A stretch of 64,000 bases of DNA from Ancistrus triradiatus (GCA_025084515.1 JAJAGP010000419.1:156501-220500), one strand, 5' to 3'. Shown: positions 13,801 to 24,285, numbered from the stretch's first letter. The notes: a model not told the origin generated them from the letters alone. Program-made: numbers and translations.

Positions 13801-16800
13801 TAGGGGTCGTGTGTGAATTAGCACTGTGCGAAGTTACAAGTTACATTACCACACGTCGTGCTAACTGAGCGAATTAAGATGACTAAGTAATTGCTGCTAG
13901 GAAATGAATATTTTTTTCATCTTCATTCATATTTTGTTTAGAATATTTGAAAACGTCATGAAGCCAGCACAGTGAACCGAATGAATCAAGCGACGTTACA
14001 CCCCATACTAACACTTGCAAAAACTGCTCATTTATGGGAAACTTGAACTGTGGAAAGCTGTGAGAAGGGTAATGAGCATTATTAGCCACGCATCAGCATT
14101 CCTGTCTGAGGCACAAACTGAGTTATCTTTTATAACTCAGCGATGTTTATAAAAGAAAATTAGAAATTAATTAAACATGATGCAGCTTTTTTACAGAAGC
14201 AAGCATCACCACTCGATCCTAACACTCTGGAGAATCTTCAAGCAAACATACATGCGTCTTAAATGGACCATTTTGGGCACTTTTACAAGACACCTGGCTT
14301 GCTAGTCTTGTGAAACACTGTTTGTGGACGAGTGGATTTTGATATTTGCTCACCTGCAGGTTAGTAAGCTGCTGCTGTTGGTGGGCTATGGTCTGTTTCA
14401 CCAGGACACTCTTAATGCTCTGCTCCATGGCATATTTCTTTGCCTGCAAAGTGACACAAAAGCAGGTAAGTTTTGTACATACAGGATTAACCAAGTCTCG
14501 ATCAGGGGTTAAGGTTTATGATCACAGTTCTCCACCCACCGAAGTGAATGCATGTCCTTTACCTTTAAGGTGCATTATGCCATGTGGTGTCATATCAATG
14601 TAAAGCTTCAGACAAAATGAATTACAGTACTGCCTTGATTAGTCTAAGGTCTTTAGAGAAAACTAGTCACGAGCACCTACACTCACTTTCCACTTCATTA
14701 GGTACACCTGTTCAACTGCTCATTACCACAAATATCTAATCAGCCAATCACATGGCAGAAACTCAACGCATTTAGGTATGTAGACCTGGTCAAGACAACC
14801 TGCTGAAGTTCAAACCTTGTATGAAACCAATTTTTACACACAACCATCTCTAGGTTTTACAGAGAATGGCCCGAAAAAGAGAAAATGTCCAGTGAGCAGC
14901 AGTTGTGTGGGCAAAAATGCCTTGCTGATGCCAGTGGTCAGAGAAGAATGGCCAGTCTGGTTCAAACTGATAGGAAGGCAAGAGTAACTCAAATAACCAC
15001 TCGTCAGAACCAAAAGTATGCAGAAGCGAATGCACAACACATCACTTTTGGGCATACCCAAATCCTAAAAATAATTACCTTTAGATCTTTTTTACATCCC
15101 ACACAAACTAACTTCAATTAAAGGTTCGGTTTGTCACATTTCAAGAGTATGGCTTCGCTTACAAACCAAAACGCATTTTTCATCACGTTCTAACTATCAA
15201 TAAGTCTGGAGATGACTGTACCCATCACAATTAGCTGCCAAGCACCAAGTGTAAGATATGACATAAGAAGGAAGAAAATTAAATAACTAAAGGGTATAGC
15301 AGTATGTGGCATGACAAAAACATCAGAAGAAACTGCTGAAACTGGGTTGGTTGGTTGATTCATTTTAACACCGCTTCAGTACATTGGCCATTTCGTGGCA
15401 GGAAAGGTAATGTTACATGTGGGTTGTTCTACTGTCATGTCCTTAAATATGGGCTCTTAGTTTTGTAATGGTTAGAAATCTCAGTACTTTGCTTGCTTTA
15501 TCTTGGTTGAATACAGTATTTCGACTACCGTATTTTTCGGACCATAAGGCACTTAAAATCCTTTAATTTTCTCAAAACTCGACAGTGCGCCTTAAAATGC
15601 GGTGCGTCTAATGTATGAATTAATTCTGGTTGTGCTTTCTGACCTAGAACCGATTGTAGATGGTACACGGCGCTCATAAATCTGTCAAAATGTTTTTAGC
15701 ACGGCCTTGGTAAGTTTACGAAGCTTACGGCCACCGTAGTCAGGAAACATCGCTGAGTAATACGGTAATGTGCTTCAGCATTAGGGTACGTGCATTCATT
15801 CATTTATTTTCGAAGCGGATTTCCAAACACAATGCTATCGGGTCACGCAGTACAACATGGACATAGAGAGCATGCTGGTGAGAGAATTCAACATTAACGA
15901 ATCAATGGTACGGAAGTGGAGGAAGCAAGAAGACGCCCTGCGCCAGGTAAAGACCAAACTGAGCTTCCGACGGAACTTAAGAGTTTTGTTTCATTTCATG
16001 CGTCTTATAACCCGGTGCTCTTTATGTATGAAAATAGATCCGTTAGCAGCCGATCATTGACATTGCGTCTTATAATCCGGTGCGCTTTATGGTCCGAAAA
16101 ATACGGTAGTGTGTTTGACAGTAAAGGTTTTATCTTTTGGTGGGAGTCCTTCAATGCTTTCCTTGCCATCTGGTCTGCTTTTTTGTTTCTAGTGAAGCCG
16201 CTATAGTGTGGGATCCAGCAGAATTTTATATGAATAGTCGCTTAATTCGGGACCTGGCCAGTTAAAGTAGTGAAACTCAATCTCAATAAAACCTTGTGGG
16301 ATTATCTGAAACATTGTGTAATGCCCCCCCCCCCCAAAAAAGCCCATAACAAACAACCAAATAAAAAACTGACAGAAATGTCAATACTAGTGGAGATCTT
16401 ATCCGTTAAAACCACGAATATAAGAAAAAAATTTCCTTTGAGACTTTGTCGTGGGAGCTTTATTCTATATTCTTAAAATAAGCAGAATGAGCAAACAAAA
16501 ATGATAAGAATATGCATTACCTTCTGTAGCGCCTCCTGCTGCTCTGGTGTGAGGGGTGGAAGGCCCAGTTTGGCACCCATGCCTTGACCATTCTCCATCA
16601 TCAGAGCTTTGCCTCTCTTAATAAAAACACAAACTCAAAACATAAATAAGCAAATATAAGACAATTCCTTATAGTAGAAGCGGACTAGTGTGTCAGATCT
16701 TAAGAAAGCAGCCTGTATTTATGTGGATTGCAACGTTTGTTGGATTTCATTAAGCAGACTGGACAAGGACTGTCAAAATAAAATTAGAATTCCAACGTTC

Positions 16801-19800
16801 GTTGACTTCAATGAGTGAAACGCACATTTCAATGTAACAAATCCCCATTTATCTGTACCAGAAACTATTCCACTCCTATCTCCTAATGGCTTAAAAACAA
16901 ACAAACAAACCAAAAACAAAACAACAACAACAAGCTGCTACAAACAGCATTTCCTGAGGGCCTGGGTTCAAATCCCAGGTGAGGTTTGCAAAGTCATGGT
17001 CAGATGAGGCATTTACAGAATCCTGTCCAGGCTGTACCTCTGCCTGTGTTCAGAGAATTCTGAGGCAGGCTCCAGACCTTACCCCAACCCTAACCAAAAA
17101 AAAGTGGGAGTAAATCAGTTTTTTATTTGCTTTTGCTATAACAAGAGTCTGATGCGACTGTCTGATGCAACCTAGCATGGTCAGGCAAAGCAGAAACTCT
17201 CAATATATTGGTTTATTTAACATTGAAAGCTGAATTTGAGTATTTTGTGGTGTTTGTACACATTTTTTGCTTATCAATTTAATCATAGCTACTCATTTTA
17301 CCTCTGCTTAGCCTTGTCAGGATAGCAGTGGGGACTCTGAGGCCCATTCTGGAAAGTGAGAAATACACCCTGGACAGCGTGTCAGAGTTTCCTTACTGCA
17401 CCACTCAAGCCTCAGTTTGAAAAACCAGCCTGCGGTTTGAACCTAGAAACCTGCTATTTCCAGCAGCTGGCTCTTACTATATTTCACATATTTTGTTAGG
17501 AATAACTTCTCCATGATAAAGGTGCTCACCATTTTTCCCCACTGGTGGTGATGTTCTGATCTTGTTTGGCCTGCACCTGCCTTTCATTTCTACCAAACGT
17601 TTTGTCTTCACAATAGCAGAACTTACATTTACAAACCAATATGGTGAACAGTCACTAAGCTCCTAACACGACCCATTCTACCGCCAGTTCTGGTCTGTGA
17701 AGACTATGACATGTTCTATTGTGCATGTGTTATCAATAGATTTGCCTGAAGGGCTGTCTACATACTTATGACCATGTGGTTTAGACAGTTTGTCAATGTG
17801 CATAAGGGAGTTTTTTGGTCACAGCTTTTTCTCAAGCAGGGCTCTTGAGATAATGGAGAACCGGTATTTCAGGCAAATTTGAAAACATGTAAAACAGTTA
17901 ACTGAAGGCACTCTGTAAAAAGAAATCTTTGCATTATTATGTTCGGAGAAAATACATTTCAGCACAACATGAAATATAAAAATAGCTGTGCTAAAAAAAT
18001 AACTGATACAGCAATACACCGCAATATTTATTTTTGTGATTATACTACATTGATTTTCAGCTCAAAATATAGTTTGTTTTTAAGGAAGAAAAAAATACAT
18101 TTTAAATGGGGTGTAAACTACAACCTCCGGTCCTGTACAGTGTTCTGGTACGAAATGTCCACTGAATAATCAATGGGATGTGATGTAATAAGACGACTCA
18201 GATTGGACATCGTAACTTGTATTTTCATTTGTTAGACATGTTCAGGCACAAGTGGTAAATCGTGACAAGTAATAATCTAATAACTTATTACCTTATGCAT
18301 TTTTGTTAAGCTATAAAAGGTACCTACGTTAAAGTTGTTCATTTCAAGAAACACTGAACTGGACACAAGAAGTTGTAAGACTTGCTATAATACTGCAACA
18401 AAGAGATCTTTTCAATGTTTAAAATATTTGTTTAATTTTTATAGCAGCTGTCATATGCTTGTCTGGTGTTTTTTTTTTTTTTTTTTTTAAATCACTGTTG
18501 AATGTTAAGTGTGTTTAATAACTAACGTGCAAATAAAATGCAGTTCACTTTTCCAATATACTTTGCATTTACTTAATATAAAACAAAATTAATATAACTT
18601 TATTCATTATTAATGTTATAATTATTATAAAATTAATTATAATCATTATAATGAATTTACAGTGGGGCAAAGAAGTATTTAGTCAGTCACTGATTGTGCA
18701 AGTTCTCCTACTTAGAAAAGATGAGAGAGGTCTGTAATTTTCATCATAGGTACACTTCAACTATGAGAGACAAAATGAGAAAAAAAAAATCAAAAAAAAA
18801 AAATCACATTGTAGGATTTTTAAAGAATTGAATTGTAAATCATGGTGGAAAATAAGTATTTGTTCAATAAATTTGGTTCAACTCAATACTGTGTAACATA
18901 ACCTTTGTTGGCAATAACAGAGGTCAAACGTTTCCTGTAACTCTTCACCAGGTTGGCACACACTGTAGCTGGTATTTTGGCCCATTCCTCCATGCAGATC
19001 TCCTCTAGAGCAGTGATGTTTTGGGGCAACACGGACTTTCAACTCCCTCAACAAGTTTCCTATGGGGTTGAGGTCTGGAGACTGGCTAGCCCACTCCAAA
19101 ACCTTGAAATGCTTTTTACAGAGCCATTCCTTCGTTGCCCGAGCGGTGTGTTTGGGATCATTGTCATGCTGGAAGACCCAGCCATGTTCCATCTTCAATG
19201 CTCTCACTGATGGAAGGAGGTTTTGGCCCAGCTCTCTGCAGGTCACTCGTCAGGTCCCTCCGTGTAGTTCTGGGATTTTTGCTCACCGTTCTCATGATCA
19301 TTTTGACCCCACGGGATGAGATCTTGCGTGGGGCCCCAGATCGAGGGAGATTATCAGTGGTCTTGTATGTCTTACAGTTGCTCCCACAGTTGATTTCTTC
19401 ACACCAACCTGCTTGCCTATTGTAGATTCACTCTTCCCAGCCTGGTGCAGGTCTACAGTTTTCTTCCTGTGTCCTTCAACAGCTCTTTGGTCTTGAGTTT
19501 GGAGTCTGACTGTTTGAGGCTGTGGACAGGTGTCTTTTATACAGATAATGAGGTCAAACAGGTGCCATTAATACAGGTAACAAATGGAGGACAGAAGAGC
19601 TTCTTAAAGAAGTTGTTACAGGTCTGTGAGAGTCAGAAATCTTGCTTGTTTGTGGTGACCAAATACTTATTTTCCACCAAAATTTACAATTAAATTCTTT
19701 AAAAATCCTACAATGCGATTTCCTGGATTTTTTTTCCTCATTTTGTGTCTCATAGTTGAAGTGTACCTATGATGAAAATTACAGACCTCTCTCATCTCGG

Positions 19801-22800
19801 AGAACTTGCACAATCAGTGACTGACTAAATACTTTTTTTCCCCACTGTATAAATTAATTAATATAGTATAAAACTTAATATAACAAAATTCATAGCTTGG
19901 TCAACTCTGCTGACACTGCTGATTAACTGTGAACTAGACAAATGGAGGCACGTTGGACCACCTAGACGTTTTTGATGAATATAAAACTTTCCATTGACAC
20001 AACCGTTTTAGCTCGTCCTAAATTCTAGGCTTGTCAGCAAAACTTGTAGTACGCATTTCACATAACCTAAATTAGGCCAACTTTAAACTAAATAAATAAA
20101 TAAAGGTACAACATCATCAAGAATTTAAGTTGGCAAAACCTGATTTTTTTTTTAACAGTGTAAAAGTCCATGTCTCTATGACAATTCAAATGATTACTAT
20201 GACCAGTACAAAGTGTATTTTCAAAAATTAATATACAAATATATAACAGCTCACCTACGAGGCGATCGGTGACTGAGAAGACCAGCGCGAAGACGATCGT
20301 GGGAAGATGTCGAGACAGCGCTCACTCACAACCTCTCAGCAATCTTGATAAAACAAGGAGGAAACACCAGTACAAACATACAAATTACAAACAAATAAGT
20401 ACACATAACTGTCAGCAAGTACTGATTTACAAACCAATGGCAGTAGTTACTTCCCTACTGTGACTTGAATTGCTTGTAGTGGTGTAACTAATGTTTTAGA
20501 TGTTTATCATGTCTGTAACCTGTGTGAGCTTTAGGGCCATCAGTGCGCCTCAATTTTTTTGGAACATTAAAATTATATTTGAATGTTTTCTCTAGGGCTG
20601 CAACAACGAATCGCTAATAATCGATTATTAAAAGTGTCGACAACGAATTTCATTATCGATTCGTTGTGTTGCATGATTTATGTTTCCCTCCCCTCATCAT
20701 ATCCGCTTACGTTACTTGCGGCACTTCGTCAAGCTGGAAAAAAATACGAGCGATTTAACGGAGCGAGGCGGAGCCGGTGCGGGCGCGGAATCTTCAAAAT
20801 AAGTTAGCGTTAAGAATTAAATAAATTCTACAAATGAAACATGACCAACGCAGAGAAGGTGGTTTGGCTCAAGTCCTAAAAAGTGTAGGAGCACTTCACG
20901 CTTCACACAACTAAACAATATGTAACATGCAAGCTTTGCAAAATGATCTGACTCGGCACAGGAGCACCACGGTGCTGATACAGCCCTCGAAATGAAAACA
21001 TGGTGTCACCAATGAGAATGAAAGGAGCTCAGCAACAGCGTAAGTCACCACAATATCCCGAGTTTGTTCCGTTGTGAAGTGAGGAAATGTAATGACGCAC
21101 TCACACTATGCAAATGGGAATAGCACGGTTGATGCTTGTTAGCTGGATAATGACAGTTCTGGAGTTAAGAGAGACAGATGTCCTATATTGGCCAGGCTAG
21201 CCAAGTCCTATTTATGCATTCCTGCTACTTCAACAATGTAAGAGCATCTGTTCTCTGCGGCAGGAAATATAATCTCTAAAAAGAGAGCAAGCTTTAGCCA
21301 GGAGCATGTTGACATGCTAACATTTTTGCATTGCAATGCAAAGTTCCTAAAGAAAGGGAGTGAATGAGTTTGTATGTAGTGTTTGCATCAGAGATGCATT
21401 TATTCTTCTTTATTAAGAGAAGATAAGATAGCCTTTTATTATCCCACATGGAGAAATTATCTTGTTACGGCACCAAGAAGGAAGAAACAGAATAAATACA
21501 AGTATACACACTATTATTTAATGTATTTTAATTTATTAATAAATTGAATTTATTATTATTCAATTATCACTTATTTGCTCTGTTATTCAATGTTATATTT
21601 GAATAAAGACATGGACATGTTGTTGTTGTTTTTTTAATCCGATTCATCGATTAATCGAAAAAATAATCGACAGATTAATCGATTGTTAAAATAATTATTA
21701 GTTGCAGCCCTGGTTTTCTCTATTGTACCTGCAAAATTTGAATGAATTTAAGGATATGAGAGCATTAAAAAAAATTCAGGTATGCTCCGTTCAACTTCCA
21801 CATTACATTCTGTGAAACAGGTCAATAACCGAAATGGACATTGGCCAGACATTATCATAGACGCACAGTCTTTTTAGGCTATTGTAATGTGTGTGTATGT
21901 GTATGTATACAGCTGAAAACACGAGTGGAACGCTACCATCTACAGAACATCCATAATGCCATGACGTCTAAAGCCTAAACTGTTACACTATACTGTTAAG
22001 TTTTTGTTATTTCTGGAAATTCACAATAATTATAAAAAACACCGCAATGTACTGTTACAACCCTGTGAAGGGGAAAGCCCTATCCCTTAAGAGAATGGTA
22101 AGATGGACCTGATACTTTTGTTTAATGGAAGCCAAAAACGCATTGTTAGACAATATTATAAACAGCATGGAGGACTAGCCAGACGAAACTGAGACTCAAG
22201 AAGTGAATGCAAACCAGTTTATATAGTTATAGTTACACTAGAAGGTACTGTATGTCCACTTACTACACCACAAGTACAAGTATTATGTAGTATCTAGGGA
22301 CACTACATAGTACACACTAGATATTATATGAAATTAGTCAAAAAGTGTGTGTACCATTTACTAATTAGTGACGGACTTGGGACACAACCTGAGAACTACA
22401 CACTACCTACACAAAAATGACACACATTTTCTAGTCTGGTCAATGGGTTGCAACCTAAACAGTACAGAATACTATATAGTACCTTAAATTAGTGCATCAC
22501 GTGGTACTGTTTGGGTCACAACCCACTGACCAGACTGAGTAACAAGCTATGGAAAATTGAAACTCATGCATTTCAACTATACTCTGTACAATAACCATGT
22601 AAAATGACTAGCATGATCATGGGTCTGCATCACCCATGCACACAGAACTAACCACAGGTGATGTATCAAATTAGTGCATCACAAAAGCAGTGAGGAATCA
22701 GTGACACATACTGAGAATTGTACATGTTAAAATCTATAAAACTGCACTTTGTACAAAACAATGCAAAGAACTACACTGGTCAATGGGCTTCGACTCGGAC

Positions 22801-23597
22801 AGAAACGTACACACTAGACAGCGTGTCAAATTATTGCACCTCAAGTAGTGGGTACGTGATTTGAGACCCAGCCTGATCTTTGGACACTTTATTCATGATC
22901 GACTACTCAATGCAAATCAATTATTAAAGTGGCCATGGATCTGCGTCCTAAACAGAACAGCACAACGTAGTTACATTGTGTGTACTATTTAGCAAGCATT
23001 GTGCGATTTGGAACGAAGCCCGAGAATTATGCCAACTAAACACTATTCAGAAACGGTGTAAAACTGAGGCTTGTCTATATCGTAAACATTAAGCAGTAGG
23101 TAATGCTAGTGCGCTACACATTGTGTACTATTTAGTGTGTAACATGCTCAATGGGACGCAGCCGGCGTGCTTGTTGTATGGAGCTAGGTAGCTAAGGATA
23201 CTCGTGCTCGACTGCGCGGGCCGCATAGCTGTTACACTTAATAGCAAATACACAAAACCGACATTTTAAATCCATTCCCATTGGCTAATTAGATGATATC
23301 CTATTAAGAAACATAGTGCTATTTGGTAAATATACCTAAATTGAGTGCAATCTAAATAGTCGGTTAGAGCACTGCTTTAAGACAACTGGCTAATTGGCTA
23401 ACACTAGATGAAGGCTACAGAAGGCCTCATTTGAACGCGACCCCGGACAAATACCTTAGTGCAAACTGAGATGCAAGGAGAAGATGTAACTGCACATGCA
23501 AAAACAAAGTAAACGTACATAACGACTCGAGTGTGATATGTTAATTAATGTATAAAGAGCAGTGAATTAATACCGCAGTGTACTGTTTTACCGCCAT
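1777..23597 (-). CDS. puf60: PUF60 poly(U)-binding splicing factor, 5' part of gene (9 coding exons)
   Basis: PUF60 is a nuclear RNA-binding protein that acts with U2AF at polypyrimidine tracts and 3' splice sites. Exons in transcript order: 23592-23597, 16521-16616, 14354-14443, 9415-9465, 8153-8314, 7667-7759, 4543-4756, 3517-3707, 1777-1894. They join in frame to about 340 codons. RRM1 lies at about residues 95-168 (RNP2 VYVGSI, RNP1 KGFAFVEY), RRM2 at about 186-268 (RNP2 IYVASV, RNP1 KGFCFIEY), followed by a Pro/Ala-rich linker. The C-terminal linker and UHM domain of the roughly 560-residue vertebrate protein are not in the window, so the gene continues to the left. The N-terminus is short: ATG GCG, then a splice to the exon reading RGKALMMENGQ, without the Ala/Gly-rich leader of human PUF60. 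One donor (8151-8152) is GC instead of GT. Fish may carry two paralogues (puf60a, puf60b); I cannot say which this is. Confidence 0.96.
3058..3230. repeat. Dispersed 'GGGGTGTAACGATAC' repeat
   Basis: Starts AGGGGTGTAACGATACAC and runs into an A-tract. Similar starts occur at 9902 and 45363. Such motifs head hAT-like elements in fish, but I see no matching second end. Confidence 0.3.
3517..3707 (-). CDS. puf60: PUF60 coding exon 8, end of RRM2 and Ala-rich linker
   Basis: Completes GAG from exon 7, then reads YDKPQSAIDAVSSMNLFDLG, continues ...YLRVGKAVTPPMPLL... and ends in an Ala-rich stretch, ATAKITAQ. Acceptor TGAATAG, donor GTAAGA. The 63 codons align without gaps to human PUF60. Confidence 0.96.
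3831..4002 (+). mobile_element. tRNA-headed SINE, copy 3 (internal deletion)
   Basis: Full head and tail, but about 25 bp of the middle region is missing between the B box and GAGCAAGACCC. Lies in the PUF60 intron between exons 7 and 8. Confidence 0.82.
4543..4756 (-). CDS. puf60: PUF60 coding exon 7, start of RRM2
   Basis: Begins VGRPGSIGQAQPIIDQLAEE and ends KHKGFCFI plus one base. It contains RNP2 (IYVASV) and most of RRM2. Compared with human PUF60 it has several substitutions (HPDLS for HQDLS, ACMLAREH for SCTLARDP). Acceptor ACAATAG, donor GTGAGC; ends in phase 1. Confidence 0.96.
4757..5781. other. PUF60 intron without recognised element
   Basis: AT-rich, with a long T run near 5222-5240. 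A stretch reading ATATCGGTTGACCAC near 5435 resembles debris of a dispersed repeat. No exon is supported. Confidence 0.3.
5782..5988 (-). mobile_element. Solo end of Tc1 family A
   Basis: Only the roughly 200-bp right terminal repeat, from GTGGGTGACCAAATACTT to TTTTGCCCCACTG followed by TA, nearly identical to the ends of the copies at 11791, 18660, 42139 and 49509. No transposase remains; the body was lost by deletion or truncation. Confidence 0.85.
6127..6776 (+). mobile_element. Tc1/mariner-like element F, deleted copy
   Basis: Inverted ends share CATTCCTG-CATTTCAGGC and TTTGTTAATA with the larger copy at 54376-55477. The plus-strand interior encodes a fragment with the second catalytic Asp of a DDE transposase (QPDNAKPHTA) and a degraded segment that continues to the third acidic residue. 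Frame broken. Confidence 0.7.
6777..7666. other. PUF60 intron, unrecognised
   Basis: Opens with ATTATACCACAGTTAGTTCC. The 75-codon plus-strand frame at 7347-7574 is Lys- and Tyr-rich and resembles nothing I know; it may be repeat-derived. Confidence 0.25.
7667..7759 (-). CDS. puf60: PUF60 coding exon 6, end of RRM1
   Basis: Thirty-one codons, GFAFVEYEVPEAAQ... through ...MLGGRNIK, supplying the aromatic RNP1 residues. Acceptor CTCTTGCAG, donor GTTGGT, phase 0 on both sides. Confidence 0.97.
8153..8314 (-). CDS. puf60: PUF60 coding exon 5, start of RRM1
   Basis: Fifty-four codons, VAAQRQRALAIMCRVYVGS... through ...SWDSVTMKHK, containing RNP2 (VYVGSI). The next exon starts GFAFVEY, so the junction must fall after AAG at 8153. 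The intron then begins GCATGG, an apparent GC-AG intron. The acceptor is CCACCAG. Confidence 0.95.
8315..10475. other. PUF60 introns around the alternative exon
   Basis: Besides exon 9415-9465, nothing is recognised except a repeat-like start GGGGTGTAACGGAAT at 9904 and a short (CA)n run near 8962. The overlapping short frames at 8530-9058 are not supported. Confidence 0.3.
9415..9465 (-). CDS. puf60: PUF60 alternative 17-codon exon
   Basis: A 51-nt exon, MAAVTMGFGDPLSPFQS, preceded by TTTCAG and followed by a weak donor GTCAAT. It corresponds to the 17-residue segment present in the long PUF60 isoform and skipped in the short one (one residue differs from human, F for L). Because it is 51 nt and phase 0 on both sides, inclusion or skipping keeps the frame. 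The weak donor fits regulated use. Confidence 0.9.
10476..11521 (-). mobile_element. Tc1/mariner family D element, degraded
   Basis: Ends CACTATATTGACAAAAGTAT and, inverted, AATACTTTTGCCCATATAGAG, each flanked by TA. Minus-strand fragments show the transposase signature around the second and third catalytic acids: QHDCGPVHKTRS, then LDWSTQISDLN. Stops and frameshifts abound and the N-terminal part is mostly lost. Size 1046 bp. Confidence 0.8.
11791..13180 (-). mobile_element. Tc1 family A element, 1390 bp
   Basis: TA-flanked, with ends CTGTGGGGCAAAAAAGTATT and, inverted, GCCCCACTG. Minus-strand frames at 12489-12716 (HTH region), 12206-12445 (WENIMWSDDTKIE... KHGGGNIMLWGCFSAKG, first catalytic Asp) and 11770-12026 (C-terminus) are parts of one Tc1 transposase broken by frameshifts. 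The left inner terminal repeat is truncated compared with the copy at 49509. Confidence 0.92.
13181..14353. other. PUF60 intron, unrecognised
   Basis: No supported exon or element; single-copy-looking sequence with only short unrelated frames. Confidence 0.25.
14354..14443 (-). CDS. puf60: PUF60 coding exon 3
   Basis: Thirty codons beginning AKKYAMEQSIKSVLVKQT and ending QQQQLTNLQ, nearly identical to human PUF60. Acceptor TTTGCAG, donor GTGAGC, phase 0 on both sides. Confidence 0.97.
14680..15050 (+). mobile_element. Tc1 family H, 5' fragment
   Basis: Begins CACTCACTTTCCACTTCATTA followed by GGTACACCTG, a very common fish Tc1 start, and continues into the N-terminal transposase region (frame 14885-15121, SEQQLCGQKCLADASGQRRM). 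A deletion removes part of the leader, and the rest of the element is absent. The same family is at 24893-26380. Confidence 0.8.
15528..16106 (+). mobile_element. pogo/Tigger-like deletion derivative, copy 1
   Basis: Terminal repeats CCGTATTTTTCGG and, inverted, CCGAAAAATACGG flanked by TA. The interior keeps a piece of an N-terminal DNA-binding region (REFNINESMVRKWRKQEDAL) typical of pogo/Tigger (CENP-B-type) transposases; the catalytic domain is gone. A related copy lies inverted at 35333-35904. Confidence 0.82.
16521..16616 (-). CDS. puf60: PUF60 coding exon 2
   Basis: Translates as RGKALMMENGQGMGAKLG followed by LPPLTPEQQEALQK, matching the PUF60 N-terminal conserved block. Donor GTAATG; the acceptor follows a T-rich tract, TTATTAAG. 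Three AGs stand close together here (AAGAGAG); only the most upstream keeps phase 0 with exon 1. Length is 32 codons. Confidence 0.88.
16617..18659. other. PUF60 intron 1, right part
   Basis: Mostly unrecognised AT-rich sequence. Around 16955-16985 a GGTTCAAATCC motif suggests a degraded tRNA-headed repeat. A poly-T run lies at about 18468-18488. Confidence 0.3.
18660..19847 (-). mobile_element. Tc1 family A element, 1188 bp deletion copy
   Basis: TA-flanked, both terminal repeats present. Minus frame 18878-19246 carries the C-terminal half of the transposase (FQHDNDPKHTARATKEWL, SPDLNPIGNLLRELK). The central catalytic part, including the first Asp region, is deleted and fused to the HTH part. 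Confidence 0.92.
20253..20330 (-). other. Possible unannotated PUF60 alternative exon or conserved intronic block
   Basis: An island of CpG-rich sequence in AT-rich intron 1 ends on the minus strand in CGTAG followed by GTGAGC, a near-consensus donor. One reading frame is Ser/Arg-rich (SHDRLRAGLLSHRSPRR). I see no matching PUF60 peptide and the acceptor is unclear, so this may be a non-coding 5' exon or chance. Confidence 0.2.
20593..21712 (+). mobile_element. hAT deletion derivative with perfect 8-bp target duplication
   Basis: Ends TAGGGCTGCAAC and, inverted, CAGGGCTGCAAC, flanked by identical 8-bp GTTTTCTC (20585-20592 and 21713-21720), the hAT signature. The plus strand retains BED-finger-like debris (VTCKLCKMI) and the hATC dimerisation region near 21180-21350 (LARLAKSYLCIPATST, SAAGNIISKKRASF). 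Most of the transposase is deleted. A short repeat (AGATAAGATAGCC... TCCCACATGG) at about 21419 appears nested inside. Confidence 0.92.
21713..23591. repeat. PUF60 intron 1 with degraded internal repeats and a hairpin
   Basis: About 22230-23180 repeatedly uses words such as ACACTAG, TAGTGCATCAC, GGGACACAACC and GGTCAATGGG in both orientations. Arms 22434-22465 and 22504-22535 form an inverted repeat, 29 of 32 bases matching. This looks like an old complex repeat or decayed satellite; no coding potential. Confidence 0.45.
23592..23597 (-). CDS. puf60: PUF60 coding exon 1 (start codon)
   Basis: ATG at 23597-23595 followed by GCG, then a donor GT (23591-23590, GTAAAACAG). Phase 0 matches the next exon if its acceptor is at 16618-16617. 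The region just upstream on this strand is CpG-rich, as expected for a 5' UTR and promoter. This start is inferred from splice phase and context; an alternative first exon is possible. Confidence 0.6.
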
Positions 23598-23720
23598 GTA
23601 GCCACTCTCCGCACTAGCCACACTTCTTCTGTTATCGCTGTTGGGAGCGGAGAAAGAAACAGCGCGCGCTCACTGCCACCTAACGTACGTTTGCTAAAGA
23701 CTTCGTTTTGCTAATTCCAC
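23598..23720 (-). promoter_or_regulatory. Probable PUF60 5' UTR / core promoter, CpG-rich
   Basis: A short GC- and CpG-rich block (GCGCGCGC core near 23660) directly upstream of the PUF60 ATG, in contrast with AT-rich surroundings. This is the usual look of a housekeeping promoter. No TATA box is evident; the transcription start is not determined. Confidence 0.5.
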
Positions 23721-23747
23721 ACACTTGCAAACGTAAGTGTGGCTACT

Positions 23748-23860
23748 AGAGGTGGGCAATACCGGGAATTTTTCGTATCGATCCGATACCAAATAAATGC
23801 AGGGCCAGTCTCGCCGATATCGATACCGATACTTTTTAATATTTAAGCTTCATAGATCCA
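23748..23860. repeat. hAT-like terminal sequence (GGTGGGCAATACCGG)
   Basis: Starts AGAGGTGGGCAATACCGGGA and contains repeated ATCGATACCGATAC words, as at the end of a common fish hAT family. The other end is not identified; a SINE and a tandem repeat follow, possibly within the same old element. Confidence 0.35.
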
Positions 23861-23970
23861 AAGGATCCAAAAGACCTAGGATATAATTTCGCCAAACATT
23901 GTACGTGACAACAAAATACTTTAAAGGAAAAAAAGGAAAATACTTTAAATGAAAAGGAGAAACCATAATA

Positions 23971-24171
23971 CATTTACATTTACATTTTACATTTACAGCA
24001 TTTAGCAGACGCCCTTATCCAAAGCGACTTACAATTGATACAATCTTACAATCCAAGCAATTGTGGGTTAAGGGTCTTGCTCAAGGACCCAGCTTGGCAG
24101 AGGCGGGATTTGAACCCTTGACCTTCTGGTGCAGAGTCCAGTACCTTAACCGCTAGGCTACCACAGTCCCC
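23971..24171 (-). mobile_element. tRNA-headed SINE, copy 4
   Basis: Minus-strand copy with an extended (ACATTT)n tail, head ending GGGGACTGTGGTAGCC. Lacks part of the middle. Followed by an (AAAAT)n run at 24174-24196. Confidence 0.85.
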
Positions 24172-24285
24172 ACAAAATAAAATAAAATAAAATAAAAATT
24201 CTCCCTTCATTAGACATCTTTTTTAGTTCTTTCTTTCTTTGTTTTTTTTTTTTTTCAAATAGAATTGTTCTTAGGAAAAACAATT

